This document shows, piece by piece, positions 24,081 to 32,910 of a DNA stretch of 64,000 bases. Location: contig JAXIPB010000071.1 of NCBI GenBank assembly GCA_045403155.1, positions 21,914 through 85,913 of the forward strand. The letters are read 5' to 3'. Position numbers and translations under genes: made by a program. This stretch comes from JAXIPB01 sp045403155. GTDB taxonomy: Bacteria > Actinomycetota > Actinomycetes > Mycobacteriales > Micromonosporaceae. Every line of letters starts with the position of its first letter. The stretch's first letter is position 1. A model generated the notes under the pieces. That model was given only the letters and a program-made list of their open reading frames with translations. It did not search any database and was not told the origin of the DNA.

Positions 24081-24638
24081 ATGGCCAAGGTGACACCAGC
24101 CCGGATGAGCGCCGAGATCGGCGGCGACTTCGTGGTTTTCCTGATCGGCATGCGGATCAACAAGCCGTGGAAGCTGCACAAGTGGTTCCCGGTCGCGCGG
24201 GCGATGGGCCCCATGCTGCGGGTCCTGTCGCAGCACAAGGACCTCGGCCTGCTGGGCTTCACGTCGTGGTACGGCGTCAACGGACCGCTGCTCGTGCAGT
24301 ACTGGCGCAGCTTCGAAGACCTCGAGCGCTTCGCTCGGGACGCGTCGCTGCCGCACCACGCGGCCTGGCGCCGGTTCAACCGCCGCGTGGGGACCGACGG
24401 CGACGTCGGGATATGGCACGAGACGTACGCCGTGCGCTCCGGCCAGCACGAGAGCGTCTATGTGAACATGCCGCTCCTCGGGCTCGCGGCGGCCGGTGCC
24501 CAGGTCCCGGTGGCAGCTCGCGGCGACAGCGCGCGTGAACGACTGCGCACGATGTTCGGCTCGCAAGCATCGCCGCTGCGGATGATGTTCGGCTCGCAAG
24601 CATCGCCGAATTCGCCACCACGTACCCTCGACTCGTGA
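24081..24638 (+). CDS. DUF4188 monooxygenase-like protein
   Basis: A 185-residue protein starting at ATG 24081 behind AAGGAG (7-base gap); the earlier in-frame ATG 24045 is inside the operator. The core has G-G-D-F-V-V-F-L-I-G-M-R-I-N-K-P-W-K, then W-Y-G-V-N-G-P-L-L-V-Q-Y-W-R-S-F-E-D-L and W-H-E-T-Y. This is the DUF4188 pattern, a dimeric alpha-beta-barrel-like (fluoride/phenylacetaldoxime-type) fold; the reaction is unknown. The last 30 residues carry a duplicated M-F-G-S-Q-A-S-P, so the C-tail looks recently extended. The stop overlaps the mqnC GTG. Confidence 0.8.
   Translation: MAKVTPARMSAEIGGDFVVFLIGMRINKPWKLHKWFPVARAMGPMLRVLSQHKDLGLLGFTSWYGVNGPLLVQYWRSFEDLERFARDASLPHHAAWRRFNRRVGTDGDVGIWHETYAVRSGQHESVYVNMPLLGLAAAGAQVPVAARGDSARERLRTMFGSQASPLRMMFGSQASPNSPPRTLDS
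24551..24608 (+). repeat. Tandem 33-bp duplication at the DUF4188 3' end
   Basis: A 25-base block beginning GATGTTCGGCTCGC occurs at 24551-24575 and again at 24584-24608, a period of 33 bases (11 codons). It encodes two copies of M-F-G-S-Q-A-S-P in the C-terminal tail, just before mqnC. Confidence 0.85.
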
Positions 24639-25816
24639 CACCTGATATCGACGGCATTCTGCAGCGCGCGGCGGACGGTGGCCGGATCTCGGCCGAGGAG
24701 GCCCTGCTGCTCTACACCGACGCCCCGCTGCACCCTCTGGGTGAGGCCGCCGATGCGGTCCGCCGCCGGCGTTACCCGGACGGCATAGTCACCTACCTGA
24801 TCGACCGGAACGTCAATTACACAAACGTCTGCGTGACGGCGTGCAAGTTCTGTGCCTTCTACCGAGCGCCGAAGCACGAGGAGGGCTGGTCGCACTCTAC
24901 TGAGGAGATCCTGCGTCGCTGCGGCGAGGCGGTGGAACTGGGCGCGACCCAGGTCATGCTCCAGGGCGGCCACCATCCCGAGTACGGGGTGGAGTACTAC
25001 GAGAACCTCTTCGCTGCGGTCAAGGCGGCGTATCCGGAGTTGGTGATCCACTCCATTGGCCCGAGCGAGATCCTTCACATGTCGAAGGTGTCCGGCGTAC
25101 CCGTCGACGAGGCGCTTCGCCGCATCAAGGCGGCCGGCCTCGACTCCATTGCCGGAGCGGGAGCCGAGATGCTCCCCGATCGGCCACGGCAGGCGATCGC
25201 CCCGCTGAAGGAGTCCGGCGCGCGCTGGCTCGACGTCATGGAGACGGCGCACGGCCTCGGCATCGAGTCGACCGCGACCATGATGATGGGCACCGGGGAG
25301 ACCAACGCGGAGCGCATCGAGCACCTGCGGATGATTCGCGATGTCCAGGATCGGACCGGCGGGTTCCGCGCCTTTATCCCTTGGACATACCAGCCCGAGA
25401 ACAACCACTTGAAGGGGCGCACGCAGGCGACCTCGCTGGAATACCTGCGGCTGATAGCGGTGGCCCGCCTCTTCTTCGACAACGTCGCGCACCTTCAGTC
25501 GTCCTGGCTCACCACGGGCAAAGACGTCGGACAGCTGTCGCTGCACATGGGCGTTGACGACCTCGGTTCGATCATGCTCGAGGAGAACGTGATCTCATCG
25601 GCCGGCGCGCGTCATCGCTCGAACCTGCACGACCTGGTCTGGCTCATCCGGTCCGCGGGTCGGATACCGGCGCAGCGCGACACCCTCTACCGCCATCTGC
25701 GGGTGCATCGGACGCCCGCAGACGACCCGACCGACGATCGGGTGCAATCGCACTTTTCGTCCATCGCGATCCCCGGCGGAGGTACGGGGCGTTCGCTGCC
25801 CCTGGTGGATGCGTGA
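24635..25816 (+). CDS. mqnC: Dehypoxanthine futalosine cyclase (radical SAM)
   Basis: MqnC cyclises dehypoxanthine futalosine to cyclic DHFL in the futalosine menaquinone route. The 393-residue product has C-x3-C-x2-C at Cys66, Cys70 and Cys73 (C-V-T-A-C-K-F-C), V-M-L-Q-G-G-H-H-P, S-I-G-P-S-E-I-L-H and G-A-G-A-E-M-L. The GTG start overlaps the DUF4188 stop; its own stop overlaps menG. It shares ancestry with MqnE but carries the MqnC-specific Q-G-G-H-H-P. Confidence 0.94.
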   Translation: MTPDIDGILQRAADGGRISAEEALLLYTDAPLHPLGEAADAVRRRRYPDGIVTYLIDRNVNYTNVCVTACKFCAFYRAPKHEEGWSHSTEEILRRCGEAVELGATQVMLQGGHHPEYGVEYYENLFAAVKAAYPELVIHSIGPSEILHMSKVSGVPVDEALRRIKAAGLDSIAGAGAEMLPDRPRQAIAPLKESGARWLDVMETAHGLGIESTATMMMGTGETNAERIEHLRMIRDVQDRTGGFRAFIPWTYQPENNHLKGRTQATSLEYLRLIAVARLFFDNVAHLQSSWLTTGKDVGQLSLHMGVDDLGSIMLEENVISSAGARHRSNLHDLVWLIRSAGRIPAQRDTLYRHLRVHRTPADDPTDDRVQSHFSSIAIPGGGTGRSLPLVDA

Positions 25817-26502
25817 GCCGTTCGTCGATGGAGAAGGAGCCGCGTGAGATCGCCGCGATGTTCGATGGCGTCGCCGCCCGATATGACCGTACGAACACGA
25901 TCCTCTCCTTCGGCCGCGATCGATCCTGGCGGCGCGCCACCCGTACCGCCTTAGATCTTCACCCGGGTGAGCGCTGCCTTGACCTCGCGGCCGGCACGGG
26001 AGTGTCCACAGCGGAGCTTGCGCGGTCGGGCGCCCAGGTCATCGGCGTTGACCTGTCCCTCGGCATGCTGAGGGTCGGGCACCGCGCACGGCCGTCGGTT
26101 CCACTGCTCGCCGGCGACGCGCTGGCCCTGCCGTTCGGCGACGCGTCGTTTGACGCGGTGACGATCTCATTCGGGCTGCGCAACGTCGTGGACACCGCGG
26201 CGGCTCTCGCGGAGATGGCGCGGGTGACCCGGCCGGGCGGCCGCCTCGTGGTGTGCGAGTTCAGCGCACCCGTCAACGCCGCGTTCCGGCGCGCGTACCT
26301 CGGTTACCTCATGCGGGCCCTCCCGGCTGTAGCCCGTCGAGTCGCGACGAATCCCGACGCCTACGTGTACCTTGCAGAGTCGATTCGAGCCTGGCCTGAC
26401 CAGGCGGGGCTCGCCAGGGCGTTGACGGCGTCGGGTTGGCGTGGGGTCATCTGGCAGAACCTCACCGGCGGCATCGTTGCTCTGCACCGCGCCACCCGAT
26501 GA
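25813..26502 (+). CDS. menG: Demethylmenaquinone methyltransferase
   Basis: UbiE/MenG-type C-methyltransferase of 229 residues that adds the final methyl to demethylmenaquinone. Motifs: V-A-A-R-Y-D-R-T-N, SAM-binding L-D-L-A-A-G-T-G (57-64), G-D-A-L-A-L-P-F, and F-G-L-R-N-V. The GTG start overlaps the mqnC stop (GTGA), so the two are coupled. Confidence 0.92.
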   Translation: MSRSSMEKEPREIAAMFDGVAARYDRTNTILSFGRDRSWRRATRTALDLHPGERCLDLAAGTGVSTAELARSGAQVIGVDLSLGMLRVGHRARPSVPLLAGDALALPFGDASFDAVTISFGLRNVVDTAAALAEMARVTRPGGRLVVCEFSAPVNAAFRRAYLGYLMRALPAVARRVATNPDAYVYLAESIRAWPDQAGLARALTASGWRGVIWQNLTGGIVALHRATR

Positions 26503-26550
26503 CGGCTGCCATAGCCCGGATGCCTGTGGACAACCCAGTGTCAACGCGGG

Positions 26551-27511
26551 GTGCGTGCTGTGGACACGCCGAGCGCGATCACGCACGACGATGTCAGGCT
26601 CCCCGTCGTGCAGGAACGGATAGAGCTTTTACGTAGACGGCAGATGGGCCTGTTTACCCGCGACCAGGCGGCGCGATCCGGATTCTCGCGCGACCAGATC
26701 CGCCGACGGCTCGCGAATGGATCGTTGCAACGGGTCCGGGGCGACGTATTTGCGGCCAATGGACTTCGCCTCACACCGGCCGTACATGACCGCGCCGCGC
26801 AGCTCGCCGTGCCCGGCAGCGTGCTCGCGGCCGCGTCGGCAGCCCGATGCTGGGATGTCGACGTGCCAGACCACGGCATCTACCTCGCGGTGCCGAAGCG
26901 TACATTCGTCAAGCTCGCCGGCATCAGGGTGCTGGTTGGCGGCCTTGGACCTCGTGATGTGAACGTATTCGAGGGCGGACAGTTGGTCACCCGCCGCGAC
27001 CGCACGATATTCGACTGCATGCGCACGCTTGCCGACTCCGCCGCGCTGGATCTTGCCGACAGGGGCCTTTCAGATGGGCTGGGCCACGCTGGACGAACTG
27101 GCGGCCCACGCCCGAACCTTCGCCGGACGCCACGGCGCCCGCCGGATGGCGCGCCTGATCCGCAGGCTCTCGTCCGGGGCGCGGTTTGAGGCCGAGAGGG
27201 TCGCGATCCGGCTTCTGTGGGCAGCCGGGATTCGTGGCTGGAGCGTCAACTCGCCGATATGCGACGCGCTCGGTCTGATCGGCGTGGGCGACATCGTCTT
27301 CGAGGCACTGCGGCTGGTGGTGGAGATCGACGGCTGGGCGTTTCACATCACACCGGACCGCTTTCAGCGGGACCGAGATCGCCAGAATCGGTTGGTGGCC
27401 GCGGGCTGGACCGTACTGCGCTTCACCTGGCGTGATCTCACCGAGCGGCCGGAGTATGTGATCGCCACAATTCGGGCAATGCTGGTCCGGCTCGACGCCG
27501 CGGCCTCGTGA
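26551..27511 (+). pseudogene. Frameshifted AbiEi-like / DUF559 endonuclease-fold gene
   Basis: Two overlapping frames look like one broken gene. Frame one (GTG 26551 onward) encodes a winged-helix AbiEi-type N-terminus: L-R-R-R-Q-M-G-L-F-T-R-D-Q-A, then R-R-R-L-A-N-G-S-L-Q-R-V. The continuation lies one frame over, reading G-W-A-T-L-D-E-L-A, then the DUF559 (Vsr-like) domain with V-V-E-I-D-G-W-A-F-H and a C-terminal A-G-W-T-V-L-R-F-T-W. The shift falls near 27068-27070 in a TTT run; removing one T rejoins D-R-G-L to Q-M-G-W. The intact form (about 320 residues) is a common actinobacterial protein of uncertain function. A sequencing error cannot be excluded. Confidence 0.78.
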
Positions 27512-27519
27512 AGATCCCT

Positions 27520-27566
27520 GTTTTGGTGGCGAAAGTCAGGTCAGCCATCGCGTTCGCCACCAAAAC
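27520..27566. terminator. Hairpin after the DUF559 gene
   Basis: GTTTTGGTGGCGAA (27520-27533) pairs perfectly with TTCGCCACCAAAAC (27553-27566), 14-bp arms and a 19-base loop. It starts 9 bases after the stop and 166 bases before the next gene, fitting a transcription terminator. Confidence 0.8.
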
Positions 27567-27731
27567 TCCGATCATGCTTGGGCACCGCGTGCAGCCGGGG
27601 GATCCCGGGCGCGCTCGTTGAGGAGGTTAGGACCCCCTAAGAATGGTGGGTGGCGCAAACGGTTCTAGACTGCCACCCGATGCGCTTGTGAAGAGTTTCA
27701 CGAGCGTTTAGGGGAGCCGAAGGGGTGCCTC

Positions 27732-29009
27732 ATGGGCCGCGCGAGCACCGACACTGACGCCGATGTCATCGTCGTCGGCGGCGGCCCCGGCGGCTCCGCG
27801 ACCGCCTTCCACCTGGCTCGCCACGGAGTGCGCGTGCTCGTGCTGGAGAAGGCGGAGTTCCCCCGGGAGAAGGTCTGCGGCGACGGGCTCACGCCCCGAG
27901 CGGTGAAGCAGCTGATCGCCATGGGGGTCGACACCGAGGGCGAAGGCTGGGCCCGCAACCGGGGCCTGCGGGTCATCGGCGGCGGGATTCGGCTCGAGCT
28001 CGACTGGCCTGACTTGTCGAGCTTTCCCAACTATGGACTCACGCGGACGAGGCTCGACTTCGACGAGTTACTGGCCCGGAAGGCCGCCGAGCGCGGCGCC
28101 GTCGTGCAGACCGGAACCACGGTCACCGGACCGGTGTACGACCCGACCGGCCGGGTTGTCGGCGTCGAGGCCACCGCCGGAGCGGAACAGGGGACCAGGA
28201 CCTACCGCGCGCCGCTCGTCGTCGCCGCGGACGGCGTCTCGGGCCGGTTCCCGCTCGCCATGGGGCTGACCAAGCGAACAGATCGCCCGATCGGGGTGGC
28301 CGTCCGCCGCTACTACAAGAGCCCGCGCCACGACGACGCGTACCTCGAGTCGTGGCTGGAACTGCGCGGCAAGGACGACACCGACAAGCTGTTGCCCGGC
28401 TACGGCTGGATCTTCGGCATGGGCGACGGGCGGGTCAACGTCGGCCTCGGCGTGCTGAACTCCTCGGTGGACTTCGGAAAGTCGAACTATAAGACGATGC
28501 TGGTCGACTGGATGGGCGCCACCCCGGACGACTGGGGCATGAACGACGAGGCGAACGCGGACGGGCCAATCATGGGCGCGGCGCTACCGATGGGGTTTAA
28601 CCGGGTGCCGCATTACACCCGCGGCGTCATGCTCGTGGGCGACTCTGGGGGCATGGTCAATCCCTTCAACGGCGAGGGGATCGCGTACGCGATGGAGTCG
28701 GGCGTTCTCGCTGCCGAGGTCGTCGTGCAGGCGCTGGCGGAGAAGGACCCCGCGCGTCGCGAACGCACGCTGCAGTATTACCCCGCGCAGCTGAAGGCCC
28801 AATACGGCGGGTATTACCGCCTCGGCGGATGGTTCGTAAAACTCATCGGCCGGCCTGAGATCATGCGTTTCGCGACCAAGCACGGCATGCCCCACCCGAC
28901 ACTCATGCGGTTCGTGCTCAAGCTTCTCGCGAACCTCACCGACCAGCGGGGCGGTGACGCCATGGACCGAGTGATCAATGCGATGACCAGAGTCGTACCG
29001 GCGGCCTGA
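27732..29009 (+). CDS. menJ: Geranylgeranyl-reductase-family FAD enzyme, probable menaquinone reductase
   Basis: A 425-residue FAD oxidoreductase. The N-terminal dinucleotide motif is V-I-V-V-G-G-G-P-G-G-S-A, followed by K-V-C-G-D-G-L-T-P-R-A, V-V-A-A-D-G-V-S-G-R, and the second FAD motif V-G-D-S-G-G-M-V-N-P-F-N-G-E-G-I. This set is shared by geranylgeranyl reductases and MenJ, which saturates one isoprene unit of menaquinone in mycobacteria. Position between menG and nuoA favours the quinone role; a lipid-chain role remains possible. Promoter sequence probably lies in the 165 bases upstream. Confidence 0.84.
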   Translation: MGRASTDTDADVIVVGGGPGGSATAFHLARHGVRVLVLEKAEFPREKVCGDGLTPRAVKQLIAMGVDTEGEGWARNRGLRVIGGGIRLELDWPDLSSFPNYGLTRTRLDFDELLARKAAERGAVVQTGTTVTGPVYDPTGRVVGVEATAGAEQGTRTYRAPLVVAADGVSGRFPLAMGLTKRTDRPIGVAVRRYYKSPRHDDAYLESWLELRGKDDTDKLLPGYGWIFGMGDGRVNVGLGVLNSSVDFGKSNYKTMLVDWMGATPDDWGMNDEANADGPIMGAALPMGFNRVPHYTRGVMLVGDSGGMVNPFNGEGIAYAMESGVLAAEVVVQALAEKDPARRERTLQYYPAQLKAQYGGYYRLGGWFVKLIGRPEIMRFATKHGMPHPTLMRFVLKLLANLTDQRGGDAMDRVINAMTRVVPAA

Positions 29010-29114
29010 GGATGAGATCGCGAGCGCGGTACCCTCGGGCATCCGCGCCCGTACCGTAAGAAATAGTGTGAACCTGGCCCGAGATCGATCGAAAGGATGA
29101 GGCAGGCAGAGATC

Positions 29115-29492
29115 ATGTCGCTCTCGGCTTACGTACCCATTCTTGCGCTGTTCGCCCTCGCGACGGCGTTCGCTCTCTTCTCGGTGGGCGTTTCGCAGAT
29201 GGTGGGACCGAAGCGCTACAACCGGGCCAAGTTCGAGGCGTATGAGTGCGGCATCGAACCGTCGCCGGAGCCGATCGGCGGTGGCCGCTTCCCGGTGAAG
29301 TTCTACCTGACCGCCATGCTCTTCATCATTTTCGACATCGAGATCATTTTCTTGTATCCGTGGGCGGTCGCATTCAATGACCTGCTCGGCGGCCTCGGCT
29401 TGTTCGTATTCGTCGAGATGCTCCTGTTCATCGGCACCATTTTCGTCGCGTACGTGTACGTCTGGCGGCGCGGTGGGCTCGAGTGGGACTGA
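29115..29492 (+). CDS. nuoA: NADH-quinone oxidoreductase subunit A
   Basis: A 125-residue membrane subunit of complex I with three helices. The conserved cytoplasmic loop E-A-Y-E-C-G-I-E-P carries the Cys that neighbours the quinone channel. R-F-P-V-K-F-Y-L-T-A-M and D-I-E-I-I-F-L-Y-P-W-A are typical. An ATG at 29097 is in frame but lies directly on its AAAGG; 29115 gives the usual N-terminus. It opens the 14-gene nuoA-N operon. Confidence 0.92.
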   Translation: MSLSAYVPILALFALATAFALFSVGVSQMVGPKRYNRAKFEAYECGIEPSPEPIGGGRFPVKFYLTAMLFIIFDIEIIFLYPWAVAFNDLLGGLGLFVFVEMLLFIGTIFVAYVYVWRRGGLEWD

Positions 29493-29499
29493 GGCCGTA

Positions 29500-30174
29500 A
29501 TGGGAATCGAAGAGAAGCTCCCGAGCGGAGTCCTGCTCACCACGGTCGAGAGGGCCATCAACTGGGCCCGCAAGTCGTCCACGTGGGGAGCCACATTCGG
29601 CCTGGCCTGCTGCGCGATCGAGATGATGGCCGCCGGCGCGCCCCATTACGACCTCGGCCGGTGGGGAATGGAGGTCTTCCGCGCCTCGCCCCGTCAGGCC
29701 GATCTGATGATAGTCGCGGGCCGCGTCAGCCAGAAGATGGCCCCGGTCCTCCGCCAGATCTACGACCAGATGGCCGACCCGAAGTGGGTGCTCTCGATGG
29801 GCGTCTGTGCCTCGAGCGGAGGCATGTTCAACAACTACGCCATCGTGCAGGGCGTCGACCACATCGTCCCGGTCGACATGTACCTGCCCGGCTGCCCGCC
29901 GCGGCCGGAGATGCTCATCGACGCCATCCTGAAGCTGCGCGAGAAGATCCTCTACGAGCCGCTCGGTGCCAACGGTCGGAAGATGTTCGAGGCGCGCAAG
30001 CAGCGCGGGGACCTGCCCGTGGTGGCGCCGGGCGCCATGCCGTCGTCGTACCGGTCAGATTCGGCTCGGCGTAGGGAGTGGGAGAAGGCGGTGCGCGAGG
30101 GTCGCGAGGAGCAGTTGCGCATCGAGAACTGGATGAAGGACGGCCGGCACCTGCAGGGTGGTGGACGGTGGTAG
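29500..30174 (+). CDS. nuoB: NADH-quinone oxidoreductase subunit B
   Basis: The 224-residue peripheral subunit holding iron-sulfur cluster N2, the last electron carrier before quinone. Ligands are Cys37 and Cys38 (A-C-C-A-I-E), Cys103 (G-V-C-A-S-S-G-G) and Cys132 (L-P-G-C-P-P-R-P). A charged C-terminal tail of about 60 residues extends beyond the core, as in other actinobacteria. ATG 29500 is 7 bases after the nuoA stop. Confidence 0.94.
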   Translation: MGIEEKLPSGVLLTTVERAINWARKSSTWGATFGLACCAIEMMAAGAPHYDLGRWGMEVFRASPRQADLMIVAGRVSQKMAPVLRQIYDQMADPKWVLSMGVCASSGGMFNNYAIVQGVDHIVPVDMYLPGCPPRPEMLIDAILKLREKILYEPLGANGRKMFEARKQRGDLPVVAPGAMPSSYRSDSARRREWEKAVREGREEQLRIENWMKDGRHLQGGGRW

Positions 30175-30905
30175 CGAAGACTCCCGCCGAGGAGCCCGGC
30201 AGCGTGCCGGTCAGCGCTCCACCGGTCGGCGCCACCAGCGGCGCGCCCGCGGAACTCCCGCCGGCGAGTCCCGCCGGCCAGGGCATGTTCGGCATCCAGG
30301 GCTCCGGCGACACCTCCGGGTTCGGCGGCTTGGTCCGGCGCCACGTGACGATCGCGGGGAGTGCGCGTCCGTACGGTGGCTACTTCGACGACGTCTGCGA
30401 CGCCCTCGAAGAGGCGTACGCGGGATTTGACGACGCCATCGAGAGGGTCGTGGTGGACCGGGGTGAGCTCACGCTGCACATCAAGCCCGAGAGGATCGCC
30501 GAGGTCTGCAAGGTGATGCGCGATGACAACGGCCTGCGATTCGAGCTCTGCTCCTCGGTGTCCGCTGTGGACTATCTCGGCGCGGACGAGCGGCGCCTGC
30601 ACGTCAGCTACCACCTCACGTCGATGACCTATCGCCGGAGGGTGAGGCTCGAGGCCGCGGTCTCGGCCCAGAGCCCCAATCTCCCGAGCGTCACCAGCAT
30701 CTATCCGACCGCGGACTGGCAGGAGCGGGAGACCTACGACATGTTCGGCGTCGTCTTCGACGGCCATCCGAACCTCACCCGCATCCTCATGCCGGACGAC
30801 TGGGACGGCTTTCCGCAGCGGAAGGACTACCCGCTCGGCGGCGTGCCGGTCGAGTACAAGGGCGCGGAGATCCCGCCTCCCGACCAGAGGAGGTCGTACC
30901 AGTGA
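30168..30905 (+). CDS. nuoC: NADH-quinone oxidoreductase subunit C
   Basis: A 245-residue hydrophilic subunit of the quinone module. The first about 60 residues are a Pro/Ala/Gly-rich extension; the conserved 30-kDa domain follows, with E-R-E-T-Y-D-M-F-G-V-V-F-x-G-H-P-x-L-T-R-I-L-M-P-D-D-W-x-G-F-P. GTG 30168 overlaps the nuoB stop by 7 bases. It is separate from nuoD, unlike the fused nuoCD of enterobacteria. Confidence 0.92.
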   Translation: MVAKTPAEEPGSVPVSAPPVGATSGAPAELPPASPAGQGMFGIQGSGDTSGFGGLVRRHVTIAGSARPYGGYFDDVCDALEEAYAGFDDAIERVVVDRGELTLHIKPERIAEVCKVMRDDNGLRFELCSSVSAVDYLGADERRLHVSYHLTSMTYRRRVRLEAAVSAQSPNLPSVTSIYPTADWQERETYDMFGVVFDGHPNLTRILMPDDWDGFPQRKDYPLGGVPVEYKGAEIPPPDQRRSYQ

Positions 30906-32218
30906 CTTATGCCACTGAGCGGGAGACGACGGAGGGCAAGGTCTTCACGGTCACCGGTGGTGACTGGGACACGGTCGTCGGCGGCACCGATCCCCTGCAC
31001 GACGAGCGCATCGTCGTGAACATGGGGCCGCAGCACCCGTCCACCCATGGCGTGCTCCGTCTGATCCTCGAACTCGAGGGCGAGACCGTAACCGAGTGCC
31101 GGCTCGTTTTGGGCTACCTCCACACCGGAATCGAGAAGAGCCTCGAGTTCCGTAACTGGATTCAGGGCACGACCTTCGTCACCCGGATGGACTATCTCGC
31201 CCCGATCTTCAACGAGACCGCCTACAGCCTCGCCGTCGAGAAGCTGCTCGGCATCGAGGAGCAGATCACAGAGCGGGCCACGGTGATCCGGGTTCTGATG
31301 ATGGAGCTCAACCGGATCGCCTCGCACCTCGTGTGGCTCGGCACGACGGGGCTCGAGCTGGGCGCGATCTCGATGATGCTGTACGGGTTCCGCGAGCGCG
31401 AGTACATCCTCGAGATCTTCGAGATGGTGAGCGGCCTGCGCATGAACATGGCGTACGTGCGGCCGGGCGGAGTCGCCCAGGACGTGCCGCCGGAGGCGAT
31501 CACCAAGATCCGCGAGTTTCTCGTCTGGATGCCCAAGAAGCTCAAGGAGTACGAGAACCTGCTCTCCGGCCAGCCGATCTGGATCGAACGCACCAAGGGC
31601 GTGGCGCAGCTCGACGTCACGGGCTGCATCTCGCTGGGTGTCACCGGCCCGGTGCTCCGCTCGGCCGGCCTCGGTTGGGACCTGCGCAAGCAGATGCCGT
31701 ACTGCGGTTACGAGGAGTACGAGTTCGATGTGCCGACCGCGACGACGGCCGACGTGTGGGCCCGTTATGAGGTCCGGATGGCCGAGATGCGCGAATCGTT
31801 GAAGATCATCGACCAGTGCCTGGACAAGCTGAAGCCCGGCCCCATCATGGTCGCGGACAAGAAGATCGCCTGGCCGGCCCAGCTCGCGCTCGGCGTCGAC
31901 GGCCTGGGCAACTCGCTCGAGCACGTCGCGAAGATCATGGGTCAGTCGATGGAGTCGCTCATCCACCACTTCAAGCTCGTCACCGAGGGCTTCCGGGTGC
32001 CTCCCGGTCAGGTGTACGTCGCCATCGAAGGCCCGCGGGGGGAACTTGGCGTGCACGCCGTATCGGACGGCGGCACCCGGCCGTACCGGGTCCACTACCG
32101 GGAACCGAGCTTCGTCAATCTTCAGGCGATTCCCGCCATGGCGGAGGGCGGCATGATCGCCGACGTCATCGCCGGCGGAGCCTCGCTCGACCCCGTCATG
32201 GGTGGTTGTGATCGGTAA
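30902..32218 (+). CDS. nuoD: NADH-quinone oxidoreductase subunit D
   Basis: The 49-kDa subunit (438 residues) that lines the quinone pocket with NuoB. It contains N-M-G-P-Q-H-P-S-T-H-G-V-L-R (quinone-head His), G-Y-L-H-T-G-I-E-K and a C-terminal D-P-V-M-G-G-C-D-R. GTG 30902 overlaps the nuoC stop (GTGA); its stop overlaps nuoE (TAATG). Confidence 0.95.
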   Translation: MTYATERETTEGKVFTVTGGDWDTVVGGTDPLHDERIVVNMGPQHPSTHGVLRLILELEGETVTECRLVLGYLHTGIEKSLEFRNWIQGTTFVTRMDYLAPIFNETAYSLAVEKLLGIEEQITERATVIRVLMMELNRIASHLVWLGTTGLELGAISMMLYGFREREYILEIFEMVSGLRMNMAYVRPGGVAQDVPPEAITKIREFLVWMPKKLKEYENLLSGQPIWIERTKGVAQLDVTGCISLGVTGPVLRSAGLGWDLRKQMPYCGYEEYEFDVPTATTADVWARYEVRMAEMRESLKIIDQCLDKLKPGPIMVADKKIAWPAQLALGVDGLGNSLEHVAKIMGQSMESLIHHFKLVTEGFRVPPGQVYVAIEGPRGELGVHAVSDGGTRPYRVHYREPSFVNLQAIPAMAEGGMIADVIAGGASLDPVMGGCDR

Positions 32219-32910
32219 TGGCATTCAGTGAGGAGACCCTGGTTCGTGCCAAGGAGATCATCGCCCGTTACCCCGACGGCAAGTCCCGCTCGGCGCTGTT
32301 GCCGATGCTCCACCTTGTCCAGTCGGAGCAGGGCTATGTCTCCGCCGAAGGCATCGGGTTCTGTTCCGACACGCTCGGTCTCACCCGCGCCGAGGTGGGC
32401 GCGGTCGCGACCTTCTACACGATGTACAAGCGCCGGCCCGCCGGCGACTGGCTCGTCAGCGTCTGCACGAACACGATGTGCGACGTGCTCGGCGGCGGTC
32501 GAGTCTTCGAAATGCTCTCCGAACACCTCGACGTCGGCCACAACGAAACCACGGCCGACGGAAAGATCACGCTAGAGCACGCGGAGTGCCTCGCCGCCTG
32601 TGACTTCGGCCCGGTCATGACCGTCAACTACGAGTTCTTCGACAAGGTCGATGCGGACAGTTCGCTCGCCGTCGTGACCCAGCTCCGGGAGGGCGACCGA
32701 CCCCGACCGTCGAGGGGTTCGAGGCTATGCACCTTCAAGGAGATGTCGCTGCAGCTGGCTGGTTTCCGGGACGACCGCCAGGACGCGATGGCCGACGGGA
32801 TCGCCGGCGACGCCACGTTGCGGGGGAACATCCTCGCCGAGGAGCACGGAATAGCTGTGCCCGACATTGACCCGGACAACCCCATCGTAAAGCCCAAGGA
32901 GGGCAGATGA
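32218..32910 (+). CDS. nuoE: NADH-quinone oxidoreductase subunit E
   Basis: A thioredoxin-fold subunit of 230 residues binding the [2Fe-2S] cluster N1a at Cys83, Cys88, Cys124 and Cys128 (C-T-N-T-M-C; C-L-A-A-C). The C-terminal about 70 residues past the core are charged and of unknown role. It belongs to the NADH-oxidising module with NuoF and NuoG. Confidence 0.94.
   Translation: MAFSEETLVRAKEIIARYPDGKSRSALLPMLHLVQSEQGYVSAEGIGFCSDTLGLTRAEVGAVATFYTMYKRRPAGDWLVSVCTNTMCDVLGGGRVFEMLSEHLDVGHNETTADGKITLEHAECLAACDFGPVMTVNYEFFDKVDADSSLAVVTQLREGDRPRPSRGSRLCTFKEMSLQLAGFRDDRQDAMADGIAGDATLRGNILAEEHGIAVPDIDPDNPIVKPKEGR

Noticed and set aside
30827..32224. A 465-residue minus-strand frame
   Set aside because: Antisense to nuoD, with no recognisable domain and a composition that mirrors codon positions of nuoD.
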